NCBI GenBank assembly: GCA_009993045.1
Contig: JAACUG010000076.1
Span: 1-44,654 of the forward strand
Direction: 5' to 3'
Source of the DNA: Cyanobacteria bacterium CG_2015-22_32_23
GTDB lineage: Bacteria; Cyanobacteriota; Cyanobacteriia; Cyanobacteriales; Cyanobacteriaceae
DNA length: 44,654 bases
Shown: one piece after another, positions 28,742 to 36,729 of the stretch
How the letters are laid out: each line of letters opens with the position of its first letter
Numbering within the stretch: position 1 is the first letter of the stretch
Position numbers and translations under genes: made by a program
The notes under the pieces: model-generated
Told to the model about the DNA's origin: nothing
Databases searched by the model: none
Seen by the model: only the letters and a program-made list of their open reading frames with translations

Positions 28742-28865
28742 AATTGACAATTGATAATAGATAATTGACAATAATAAGGGCAATTAAGAATATTGGTTTG
28801 ACAATAGTTTATCTCTATTTAATTAAATATTATCCATTATTGCTTATAGTTTATTTTTATATAAT

Positions 28866-29627
28866 ATGGAATTATTACAGCAAAATTTACAAAGATTAAC
28901 AGATAAAGTCGCTATCATTACAGGTGCATCCAGAGGTATTGGTAAAACTACCGCTATTGCTTTAGCCTCTGAAGGGGCAAAAATTGTAGTTAATTATGCT
29001 AGTAACAGTCAAGCCGCTGATAATGTTGTTAAAGAAATTATCGAAGCTGGGGGAGATGCCATGGCCATTGGTGCTGATGTATCACAACAAGAAGCGGTAG
29101 AAGCTATGTTTAAAGAAACTACCAATAAATGGGGAAGAGTAGATATTTTAGTCAATAACGCTGGTATTACTCGTGATACATTATTGTTGCGAATGAAATT
29201 AGAAGATTGGCAACAAGTTATCAACTTAAATTTAACAGGAGTGTTTTTATGTTGTAAAGCCGCTAGTAAAATTATGTTGAAACAAAAAAGCGGTAGAATT
29301 ATTAATATTTCATCGGTAGCAGGGCAAATGGGTAATGCAGGACAAGCTAACTATAGTGCAGCCAAAGCAGGAGTTATTGGATTAACCAAAACCTTAGCCA
29401 AAGAATTTGCTAGTCGTAATGTAACAGTGAATGCTGTCGCCCCTGGATTTATCGAAACTGACATGACACATGGTTTACAAGCAGAGGAAATTTTAAAACT
29501 AATTCCCCTTAACCGTTACGGTAAACCAGAGGAAATTGCGGGAATGATTAGATTTTTAGCTGCTGATAACGCCTCTAACTATATCACTGGGCAAGTTTTT
29601 AATGTTGACGGCGGAATGGTTATGTAA
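28866..29627 (+). CDS. fabG: 3-oxoacyl-[acyl-carrier-protein] reductase
   Basis: It reduces 3-ketoacyl-ACP to 3-hydroxyacyl-ACP with NADPH in fatty acid elongation. The 253-residue short-chain dehydrogenase has TGASRGIG (cofactor loop), NNAGITRD, catalytic Ser in NISSVAG, and YSAAKAG with the Tyr-Lys pair, ending in GQVFNVDGGMVM. The N-terminus has about 12 extra residues before LTDKVAIITG. It is divergent from the chelatase-like gene. Other fab genes are not adjacent. Confidence 0.94.
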   Translation: MELLQQNLQRLTDKVAIITGASRGIGKTTAIALASEGAKIVVNYASNSQAADNVVKEIIEAGGDAMAIGADVSQQEAVEAMFKETTNKWGRVDILVNNAGITRDTLLLRMKLEDWQQVINLNLTGVFLCCKAASKIMLKQKSGRIINISSVAGQMGNAGQANYSAAKAGVIGLTKTLAKEFASRNVTVNAVAPGFIETDMTHGLQAEEILKLIPLNRYGKPEEIAGMIRFLAADNASNYITGQVFNVDGGMVM

Positions 29628-29639
29628 GTAATTAGTAGG

Positions 29640-29654
29640 GTGGGCAATGCCCAC
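29640..29654. repeat. Small palindrome GTGGGC-AAT-GCCCAC
   Basis: A perfect 6-bp inverted repeat 13 bases after the fabG stop. No T-run follows on either strand, so it resembles the common cyanobacterial intergenic GGGTGGGCAATGCCCAC element rather than a terminator. Confidence 0.6.
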
Positions 29655-29724
29655 AATCACTACGGTAGTTTAGTTATCTAAAAACTGTCAAAATCTTTAG
29701 AATTGAGAAGTATTTGATAATAAG

Positions 29725-30513
29725 CTAGGAGTCAGGTATAAACAGTTTACTAACCTCATCATAATTCCAAGATAAACCATCAGGATCTCTACTTTGACTC
29801 CATAAAGGAAAATCAGCCTCAGATTTACGTTTACCCACCGTGCTAGGATGTACTTCTAAACGTTTTGCTAATTCACTCTGAGTCACAGCATTATTATTAG
29901 TTTCTATTTCTACTGTAGAGGAATTTGCCAATGATTCTTCTGTGGGGTTAGGAATGGGAGAAAGTGAAGAAACAGGAGGAATGGCTTGGAGAGGAATTAC
30001 TGTAGTTGTGGAAGATTTACTAGCTTCGGGGATGTTAGTGACAGATTCAACAACGGTTGTCGGGTTAGAAAATGAAGTGCTTAAATTAGATTCAGGTGCT
30101 AAGTCAATATCATCATCTGGCTCACTATCGTCAAATATACTACCTAAAGCGTTGGCAGTTAAGAAATAATAAACAATGCCTTTATTTTCATATAATCTTT
30201 TTACTGCACCATATTCTAAGGTTTTTTGTTCCAAATACCAACGGGCAGTTTTAGCATTCAAGTCAGTTTTAGTGGTAAGATCTACCACCGTTAAACAACC
30301 TTGATGGGCTTGAATTAATTGATTAAAAATAGGATTGATTTGTTCAGATAGTTGTTTGAAATGGTATCTTTGCCATATTTTATAGCCTAATGCGAAGATA
30401 AAAATACCAACGATTACAGGCCAAAAGACAAATAATACTATTGTCATTAACGCTAGAGGCAGTAACACCAAAAGGATACTGTTAGCACCACTATCTATTA
30501 CTTTTCCAGTCAT
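29725..30513 (-). CDS. Membrane-anchored protein with C-terminal helix-turn-helix
   Basis: Not assigned to a named family. Residues about 13-45 form one or two hydrophobic helices (ILLVLLPLALMTIVLFVFWP, then VIVGIFIFALGY). A cytoplasmic winged-helix-like segment follows (about 50-120: FNQLIQAHQGCLTVVDL..TDLNAKTARWYLEQ). A Ser/Thr/Pro-rich linker (about 125-205) leads to a C-terminal HTH-like region (VTQSELAKRLEVHPSTVGKRK). The architecture suggests DNA or partner binding tethered to the membrane. It stands alone, with a plain start at 30513. The linker composition is low-complexity, so its length may vary between strains. Confidence 0.72.
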   Translation of the reverse strand: MTGKVIDSGANSILLVLLPLALMTIVLFVFWPVIVGIFIFALGYKIWQRYHFKQLSEQINPIFNQLIQAHQGCLTVVDLTTKTDLNAKTARWYLEQKTLEYGAVKRLYENKGIVYYFLTANALGSIFDDSEPDDDIDLAPESNLSTSFSNPTTVVESVTNIPEASKSSTTTVIPLQAIPPVSSLSPIPNPTEESLANSSTVEIETNNNAVTQSELAKRLEVHPSTVGKRKSEADFPLWSQSRDPDGLSWNYDEVSKLFIPDS

Positions 30514-30652
30514 AGTGTTAAGTGGTTATTTTAATAAAAGACAATAAATCTTCTTGATTTTGTCTAAATACCTGATAATTATAGTTTAAAATTATTTAAA
30601 AATCAAAATTGAGTTTTGCACTTTGATAAAAATTTTGACTTCTAATTAATTC

Positions 30653-31186
30653 TCAGAAATTTCCTATTACCGATAATGTTTTGGTTAAATTTACCTTTTG
30701 AATTTTTAACCAGTTAATTTCATCAATGATTGCCCATTTATATCTTTCCCAAGCCTCTAATTGATAAGGATCACTACAAACAAACTCAAAATCTAATTCT
30801 TTTTTTTCTAAATATAATTTACAAGTCATGAAACGATGTTCTAATAATTTTAATCTTTCTTGAACTTCTAAATAACTAAAAAAGAAATATTTAATCATAA
30901 AACGAGAACGAGAATTAATCCAACTTTCATGAGGATGTTCTAACATTTTTTCATACCATTTCTCTTTACCTTCTGAAGTTATACTGTAAATTTTACGAGG
31001 ATTATTGTTTTCTTCTTCCGTAAATACTTGAATTAAATGTTTATCTTCTAAACGTTTTAAAAGGGGATAAATTGCACCATAATTGACGCTAATACACCCA
31101 CTCATAAATAATTCCATTTGTTGTTTAAGACGGTAGCCGTGGAGTGGTTCTTTTTGTAGTAATCCTAGGGTTGCTAACTCTAACAT
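30653..31186 (-). CDS. PadR family transcriptional regulator
   Basis: A dimeric winged-helix repressor of the PadR class. The 177-residue protein opens MLELATLGLLQKEPLHGYRLK (quoted in part: ATLGLLQKEPLHGYRLK), then VNYGAIYPLLKRLEDKHLI and RKIYSITSEGKEKW (wing), followed by a C-terminal helical domain (about 90-177) of the Vir-type. It is divergent from the efflux adaptor gene with 93 bases between, and a perfect palindrome in that gap is a likely operator. It probably represses the adaptor-RND operon and itself, responding to a small hydrophobic compound. Confidence 0.9.
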   Translation of the reverse strand: MLELATLGLLQKEPLHGYRLKQQMELFMSGCISVNYGAIYPLLKRLEDKHLIQVFTEEENNNPRKIYSITSEGKEKWYEKMLEHPHESWINSRSRFMIKYFFFSYLEVQERLKLLEHRFMTCKLYLEKKELDFEFVCSDPYQLEAWERYKWAIIDEINWLKIQKVNLTKTLSVIGNF

Positions 31187-31201
31187 GAATTTTTTAAATT
31201 T

Positions 31202-31218
31202 TATATCAATTTGATATA
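31202..31218. promoter_or_regulatory. Candidate PadR operator TATATCAA-T-TTGATATA
   Basis: A perfect 8-bp inverted repeat with one central base, lying between the divergent PadR and efflux genes. A TATAAT at 31220-31225, plausible -10 of the efflux operon, is immediately next to it, so binding would block transcription. Confidence 0.65.
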
Positions 31219-31279
31219 GTATAATGATATAATAAATTATTAAAACTTTGCCATAAAACTTAATCTTTGTGTAACTGAT

Positions 31280-32827
31280 ATGGTTAATCCTAAATCTCCA
31301 TCTCCTGTGGAAGAATCAAATATTGAAGAAGAATTACAAATTTTGTCTTCTCATCAAGAAACTAAGAAAAAAACTTTCTCCCGTTGGGGGTTATTATTCA
31401 CCTTAATTTTTCTCACTGTAGTAACAGGAGGTGGGGTGAAATGGTGGTTAGCTAGTAACCATAAAGAAAATAAGCCTCCAGCAAGGGCGATGACTGGGCA
31501 ACCTCAAGCTATACCCGTTAAGTTAGAAACTGTCACTAGCAAATCTTTAGAAGATAGTAGTACTGTAATAGGAACTTTAGAAGCTACTAAGGGTGTTACG
31601 ATTAAGTCGGAAGTAGATGGAAGAATTACTCAAATTTTAGCTAGTGAAGGAATAACAGTTCAAGCAGGGGAGGTCATTTTTGCTTTAGAAAGTAATGAAT
31701 TACAAGCAGATTTAGCCCAAGCACAAGCTCAATTACAAAATGCGGGGGCTCGTTTAGCACAATTACAAGCAGGAAGCCGAAAAGAAGATATTGCGGAGGC
31801 TAAAGCAGAGTTAAATCAGGCGAAAGCAAGGTTAAATAATGCTCAAGGAGGCGCTCGCCCTGAAGAAATTGCTCAAGCACAAGCTCAAATCGAGTCTGCT
31901 AAAGCGGAGTTAGAGTTAGCGGAAGATCGAGTTACAAGATATAAAAAGTTACAAGAAGAAGGAGCTATTTCTGAAGATCAATTTGCAGAAAGATTGAAAA
32001 CTCAACGACAGGCTTTATCCTCCTTAACGGAAGCACAAAGAAGGTTAGATGCTTTAACTAAGGGGAGAAAAGCTGATGTCAAAGAATTGAAAGCAACGGT
32101 AGAACAAGCTACACAGAATTTAAGAAGATTAGAAAATGGAGCGAGGGTAGAAGAAATTGCTCAAGCTCAAGCAGATGTATCACAAGCAAAAGCAAGAATA
32201 AACTCTATCGATGTAAGAATCAAAAAAACTGATATTACCGCACCTTTCACAGGAATTGTGGGAGATATACCGATTAAAATTGGAGATTATGTTGATTCTG
32301 GGGATGATTTAACTACTATCACTCAAAATAATATCTTAGAGGTGAATTTCTCTATTCCTTTAGAGAAAGCAAAAGACTTGAAATTAGGTTTACCTGTGGT
32401 TATTTTAGATAGTCAAGGCAAAGGGGTATCATCAGGAAAAATTAGTTTTATTTCTCCTAATGTAACGGCTAATACTCAATTAGTTTTAGCTAAAGCTACC
32501 CTTGAAAATTCATCACAAAACCTGTTCAATCAGGGTTCAGTTCAAACAAAAATCATTTGGAATGAAGGACAAGGTATTGTTGTACCTGCCACGGCGGTGT
32601 CTCGTTTAGGAGATAAAACCTTTATTTTTGTGGCACAACCCATGGAAAATTCTACTCCTGACAAACCCCAATTTATCGCTCGACAAACTTTAGTTACTCT
32701 TGGTAGTCTTCAAGGTAATGATTATCAAGTTTTGGATGGTTTAAAAGTGGGCGATCGCATTGTAACCGCAGGAATTATGAATTTAAGAGATGAAACTCCT
32801 ATTATGGAGATAGGAGATGGGAGATAG
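31280..32827 (+). CDS. RND efflux periplasmic adaptor (HlyD/MFP family)
   Basis: The adaptor links the inner-membrane RND pump to an outer-membrane channel. Residues 36-56 form the single N-terminal membrane anchor (GLLFTLIFLTVVTGGG). After the lipoyl half (VKSEVDGRITQIL analogue near 107-125) comes an unusually long alpha-hairpin (about 130-320) containing four related repeats such as GSRKEDIAEAKAEL, GARPEEIAQAQAQI and GARVEEIAQAQADV. The second lipoyl half and beta-barrel (KTDITAPFTGIVGDIPIKIGD, quoted in part: TAPFTGIVGD) follow. The last codons (MEIGDGR) and the stop lie inside the heptamer array, so the natural C-terminus has probably been altered. The RND gene follows after the S23 gene; no outer-membrane channel gene is nearby. 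Confidence 0.9.
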   Translation: MVNPKSPSPVEESNIEEELQILSSHQETKKKTFSRWGLLFTLIFLTVVTGGGVKWWLASNHKENKPPARAMTGQPQAIPVKLETVTSKSLEDSSTVIGTLEATKGVTIKSEVDGRITQILASEGITVQAGEVIFALESNELQADLAQAQAQLQNAGARLAQLQAGSRKEDIAEAKAELNQAKARLNNAQGGARPEEIAQAQAQIESAKAELELAEDRVTRYKKLQEEGAISEDQFAERLKTQRQALSSLTEAQRRLDALTKGRKADVKELKATVEQATQNLRRLENGARVEEIAQAQADVSQAKARINSIDVRIKKTDITAPFTGIVGDIPIKIGDYVDSGDDLTTITQNNILEVNFSIPLEKAKDLKLGLPVVILDSQGKGVSSGKISFISPNVTANTQLVLAKATLENSSQNLFNQGSVQTKIIWNEGQGIVVPATAVSRLGDKTFIFVAQPMENSTPDKPQFIARQTLVTLGSLQGNDYQVLDGLKVGDRIVTAGIMNLRDETPIMEIGDGR

Positions 32828-32931
32828 GAGATAGGAGATGGGAGATAGGAGATAGGAGATGGGAGATGGGAGATAGGAGATAGGAGATGGGAGATAGGAG
32901 ATGGGAGATGGGAGATGGGAGATGGGAGATA
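32806..32931. repeat. Heptamer array, 18 copies of GGAGATA/GGAGATG
   Basis: Exactly 126 bases form 18 uninterrupted heptamers differing only at the last base (A or G). The first 22 bases encode the end of the efflux adaptor, including its TAG stop (32825-32827). It is the left arm of the sequence framing the S23 gene; the opposite orientation occurs at 33370-33404. Confidence 0.97.
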
Positions 32932-32979
32932 CTAAATCTTAGTCAAAAAATTAGAGTGCTATCTATCGTAAAAAAAATA

Positions 32980-33354
32980 ATGAATAATCAACCTGCTAAA
33001 ACTTTTCAAGATTTGATTGTGTGGCAAAAAGCTCATCAATTTGTTTTATCTGTTTATCGTCTTACTCAAAATTTTCCCTCTTCTGAAACTTACGGATTAA
33101 CCTCTCAATTAAGAAGAGCATCTGTCTCAGTTCCAGCTAATATAGCAGAAGGCTTTAAAAGAAAAACTTTAGCTGAAAAAATAAGATTTCTGAACATAGC
33201 TGAAGCATCCCTAGAAGAATCTCGATATTATTTAATTTTAGCCAAAGATCTCAATTATGGTAATACAGAAATATTATTAATAGATCTTAATGAAGTAAGT
33301 AAATTACTATATTCTTACTCTAAGACAATTGAAACTCGTAACCAAAAATCCTAA
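32980..33354 (+). CDS. Four-helix-bundle protein (S23 / 23S rRNA intervening-sequence protein family)
   Basis: From the ATG at 32980 it has 124 residues: TFQDLIVWQKAHQFVLSVYR (family opening), the central LTSQLRRASVSVPANIAEGF signature and the RFLNIAEASLEESRYYLILA helix. All are typical of the S23 family, which forms pentameric four-helix bundles. The longer frame back to 32887 would translate the heptamer array and is rejected. Its function is unknown; relatives are encoded within inserts in 23S rRNA genes, and others (Avd) serve diversity-generating retroelements. It interrupts an adaptor-RND operon and is framed by inverted heptamer arrays, suggesting it arrived as a cassette. Confidence 0.88.
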   Translation: MNNQPAKTFQDLIVWQKAHQFVLSVYRLTQNFPSSETYGLTSQLRRASVSVPANIAEGFKRKTLAEKIRFLNIAEASLEESRYYLILAKDLNYGNTEILLIDLNEVSKLLYSYSKTIETRNQKS

Positions 33355-33369
33355 ATTTTATTCTAATTA

Positions 33370-33404
33370 CTCCTATCTACTGTCTCCTATCTCCTAACTC
33401 CTAA
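33370..33404. repeat. Short heptamer array in reverse orientation (CTCCTAT/CTCCTAA)
   Basis: Five heptamer positions, four matching CTCCTA(T/A) and one diverged (CTACTGT). It is the reverse complement class of the array at 32806-32931 and ends 5 bases before the RND start codon, where a ribosome-binding site would normally be. Confidence 0.9.
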
Positions 33405-33409
33405 TATAT

Positions 33410-36400
33410 ATGTTTGTAGATTTTTTTATTAAACGTCCTGTTTTCTCCACCGTTGCCGCTCTAATTATCCTCTTAGTTGGTATGATTAGTATTGTTACTC
33501 TACCAGTTGATCGTTTTCCTGATATTAGCCCGACTCAAATTCAAGTTACAGCCCGTTATGAAGGTGCAGATGCGGAAGTGGTAGAAAATACCGTCACTAA
33601 TATTCTCGAAAGACAAATAAATGGGGTAGAAGGTTTAAAATATATTTCCTCTACTAGCAGTAATGATGGCACTAGCAGTATTATCGCTACATTTGAAGCT
33701 AATCGCAATAAAGACTTAGCGGCGGTGGATGTGCAAAATCAAGTATCTATCGTGGAATCTCAATTACCTGATAGTGTAAAAAGAACAGGAGTTAGCGTCA
33801 GTAAACAATCTAATAACATATTGATGGGTTTTGGTTTGTTTAGCGATAACAAAGAATACGATAATACTTTTTTAAGTAATTTTGCAGATCGCTACATCGT
33901 TGATGCCATCAAAAGAATTGAAGGGGTTGGTAATGTTAGGATTTTTGGTGAAAGACGTTATGCTATGAGGCTATGGCTTGATCCGAATCGGTTGGCAAGT
34001 CGAGGATTAACCACTACGGATATAACTAGAGCGTTATCAGAGCAAAATATTCAAGTTGGGGCGGGGAAAATAGGGGCTGAACCAGCACCCCAAGGACAAG
34101 AGTACCAATTAGATTTAAAAGCTGTTAGTCAACTTATTTACCCAGAGGAATTTGAAAATATCATCATCAAAACCGATGAGAATGGCGGTATAGTTCGCTT
34201 TAAAGATGTCGGTAGGGTGGAACTTGGTTCTCAGGATTACGGGGCTTTCTTACGCTTTAGGGGCTTAGATGCGGTGGGTATTGGTATCTATCAGTTACCC
34301 GGTTCAAATGCTTTACAGGTGGCAAAAAAAGTTAAGACAGAAATGGAGATTTTATCAAAAGAATTTCCCACTGGTATTCAAGCAAAATTAGCCTTTGATA
34401 CCACGGCATTTATTGAAGAATCCATGAAGGAAGTAGTTATCACTCTTTTAATTTCTATAGGTTTGGTGGTGTTAATTATCCTCGTTTTTCTTCAAGATTG
34501 GCGCACAACTTTAATCCCTTCTTTAACTATTCCTTTATCTTTAATCGGTACATTTGCCTTTGTTAAAGTCTTTGGTTTTTCTATTAATACTCTAACTTTA
34601 TTCGGTTTAACCCTTGCGACTGGTTTAGTGGTAGATGATGCCATCGTGGTAGTGGAGCAAATTCACCGTTATATCGAGGAGAAGAATATGGAAGCCCATG
34701 AGGCGGCTAGTGAATCGATGAAACAGTTATTTGGAGCGGTTATTGCCACTTCTTTGGTGTTGATGGCGGTATTTATTCCCGTTGCTTTTTTCCCTGGCAC
34801 AACGGGAGCGTTATATCGTCAATTTGCATTAACTATCGCCTTTTCTATCCTTATTTCAACTTTTTTAGCCCTTACCCTCACTCCCTCTCTGTGTGGTTTA
34901 CTCTTACGCAAAGGGCAACATCCCCCTGCATGGTTACAAGGTATTTTCAATCTTTTTAATCGCTTTCTCGATTGGGTAACTCAAAAATATGATCAATCTT
35001 TACGATTATTAACTCACCTGAAACTATTTGTGATTGGTATTTTTATTGTTTTAATCGGTTTTACTGGGTGGTTATACGCAAAAACTCCCACGGCTTTTTT
35101 ACCAGAAGAAGATCAAGGATACTTTATTACCATAATTCAAGCCCCAGAAGGAGTTTCTTTACAATACACTAGCGAGGTGATGAAAAAGGTAGAAGCTGAA
35201 ATGTTACAAATGCCTGAAGTTTTGGCTACTTTTGCCATTGGTGGTTTTAGTTTCGGTGGTAGTACTCCTAATCAGGGAATCATTTTTACTCCTTTAAAAC
35301 CTTGGCGTGAGCGTAGTAATCCTGATCAAACGGTACAAGCTATTACTGGTAAGCTATTTGGTAAATTTGCCATGATTCCCGAAGCTCGAATTATCCCGAT
35401 TAATCCTCCAGCTATTCAAGGTTTAGGTACTTTTGGCGGTTTTTCTTTCCAATTACAAGATCGTCGTATCAATGTTGATTTAGAATCAATGGTAGCGACA
35501 ATGGGGCAATTCTTGGGAGTGGCGAATCAAACCCCAGGATTACAAAGAGTTTTTACTCAATTTGCCGCTAATAGCCCTCAATTATCCATTGAAGTTAACC
35601 GAGAAAGGGCGAAACTTTTGGGAGTTGATTTCGATGATATTTTTACTACCCTACAAACGGCTTTAGGTGGCGAATATGTCAATGATTTTTCCATGCAACA
35701 ACGCACCTATCGAGTATATTTACAAGCTGATCAACAATTTCGCTCAAATCCTGAAGATATTAATAAATTATACGTTCGTTCAAGCAATAATCAAATGATT
35801 CCGTTATCGAATTTAGTCACCGTAAAATCTGTTACTGGTGCGCAAAAGATTCAACATTATAACCTTTTCCGTGCCATTGAAATTAACGGCTCAACTGCCC
35901 CTGGATTTAGTTCAGGACAATCTATTACAACAGTAGATAATTTAACCAAACAAGTTTTTCCCCTCGGATTTAGCTATGAATGGACGGGTATTTCATTAGA
36001 AGAAATTAGTGCAGGAAATTTAGCCTTAATTATCTTTAGTTTAGGATTGTTATTTGTCTTCCTAGTTTTAGCGGCACAATATGAAAATTATATCGATCCT
36101 TTGATTATTATGTTAGCTGTTCCTCTTGCTATATTAGGAGCATTATTAGCACAAATGTTAAGGGGATTTCCTAATGATGTTTATTGTCAAATTGGGTTAG
36201 TTATGTTAATCGGATTAGCTAGTAAAAACTCTATTCTAATTGTGGAATTTGCTAACCAATTACAGGAAGAAGGTTTACCCATTGTCAAAGCAGTTATTGA
36301 GGCATCAAAACAGCGATTAAGACCGATTTTAATGACAGCAATTTCAACCTTAATTGGTATTTTCCCCCTTGTAATTGCTACAGGTGCAGGAGCTGGAAGT

Positions 36401-36544
36401 CGTCAATCTTTAGGTACTGCAGTTTTTGGTGGAATGTTAATTGCTACTTTTTTAAGTTTATTTCTTGTGCCAATTTTATATATAGTAATTAAAACTGGAA
36501 AGGAGAGATTATTCTCTAATAATAAGCTCAAATTAGTTAAATAA
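33410..36544 (+). CDS. RND multidrug efflux transporter (HAE1/AcrB type)
   Basis: A proton-driven inner-membrane pump for hydrophobic compounds. At 1044 residues it is full length, with 12 predicted helices in two halves. It starts MFVDFFIKRPVFSTV as in AcrB. The proton-relay aspartates are in TGLVVDDAIVVVEQ (helix 4) and the relay lysine in GLASKNSILIVEFANQ (helix 10). Porter-domain segments such as NGVEGLKYISSTSSNDGTSS (quoted to 20) and GSNALQVAKKVKTEM are present. No good ribosome-binding site precedes the ATG because the heptamer array lies there, so translation may depend on coupling or be weak. It forms an operon with the adaptor; PadR is the likely repressor. Confidence 0.94.
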   Translation: MFVDFFIKRPVFSTVAALIILLVGMISIVTLPVDRFPDISPTQIQVTARYEGADAEVVENTVTNILERQINGVEGLKYISSTSSNDGTSSIIATFEANRNKDLAAVDVQNQVSIVESQLPDSVKRTGVSVSKQSNNILMGFGLFSDNKEYDNTFLSNFADRYIVDAIKRIEGVGNVRIFGERRYAMRLWLDPNRLASRGLTTTDITRALSEQNIQVGAGKIGAEPAPQGQEYQLDLKAVSQLIYPEEFENIIIKTDENGGIVRFKDVGRVELGSQDYGAFLRFRGLDAVGIGIYQLPGSNALQVAKKVKTEMEILSKEFPTGIQAKLAFDTTAFIEESMKEVVITLLISIGLVVLIILVFLQDWRTTLIPSLTIPLSLIGTFAFVKVFGFSINTLTLFGLTLATGLVVDDAIVVVEQIHRYIEEKNMEAHEAASESMKQLFGAVIATSLVLMAVFIPVAFFPGTTGALYRQFALTIAFSILISTFLALTLTPSLCGLLLRKGQHPPAWLQGIFNLFNRFLDWVTQKYDQSLRLLTHLKLFVIGIFIVLIGFTGWLYAKTPTAFLPEEDQGYFITIIQAPEGVSLQYTSEVMKKVEAEMLQMPEVLATFAIGGFSFGGSTPNQGIIFTPLKPWRERSNPDQTVQAITGKLFGKFAMIPEARIIPINPPAIQGLGTFGGFSFQLQDRRINVDLESMVATMGQFLGVANQTPGLQRVFTQFAANSPQLSIEVNRERAKLLGVDFDDIFTTLQTALGGEYVNDFSMQQRTYRVYLQADQQFRSNPEDINKLYVRSSNNQMIPLSNLVTVKSVTGAQKIQHYNLFRAIEINGSTAPGFSSGQSITTVDNLTKQVFPLGFSYEWTGISLEEISAGNLALIIFSLGLLFVFLVLAAQYENYIDPLIIMLAVPLAILGALLAQMLRGFPNDVYCQIGLVMLIGLASKNSILIVEFANQLQEEGLPIVKAVIEASKQRLRPILMTAISTLIGIFPLVIATGAGAGSRQSLGTAVFGGMLIATFLSLFLVPILYIVIKTGKERLFSNNKLKLVK

Positions 36545-36695
36545 ATTAACTGTAAAAAGTAGGGCAAAAAACAAAGATTACATATATTTTAATTAACTTA
36601 AGCTATACAAAAATTTATTTTCACTTTTGCTGATTAAGTGTTTTTGATCTTTGATGGAAATGAGATATTGATAAGATGTCTTTAAAAGTCTCAAG

Positions 36696-36712
36696 TATTG
36701 GGGATTTAGGGG
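36696..36712. repeat. Single intergenic fragment of the kinase-type palindromic repeat
   Basis: TATTGGGGATTTAGGGG matches the TTGGGGATTTAGGGG part of the units inside the two kinase genes. It is a short relic in the gap between the RND gene and the coiled-coil gene. Confidence 0.6.
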
Positions 36713-36729
36713 AATTAAATAACTCCTAA

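Noticed and set aside
28742-28783. N-terminal extension of the chelatase-like protein
   Set aside because: It is encoded by AATTGACAAT-type intergenic repeats, and the conserved VHGSR motif needs the start at 28741.
29640-29654. fabG terminator
   Set aside because: The GTGGGC/GCCCAC stem has no T-run on either side; it fits a common intergenic repeat better.
32887-32979. N-terminal extension of the S23 protein (MGDRRWEMGDGRWEI)
   Set aside because: This is translated heptamer array; the family domain begins just after the ATG at 32980.
17316-33354. Diversity-generating retroelement (C-type lectin target plus Avd-like S23 protein)
   Set aside because: No reverse transcriptase gene or template/variable repeat pair was seen, the genes are 15 kb apart, and the lectin C-terminus lacks a typical variable region.
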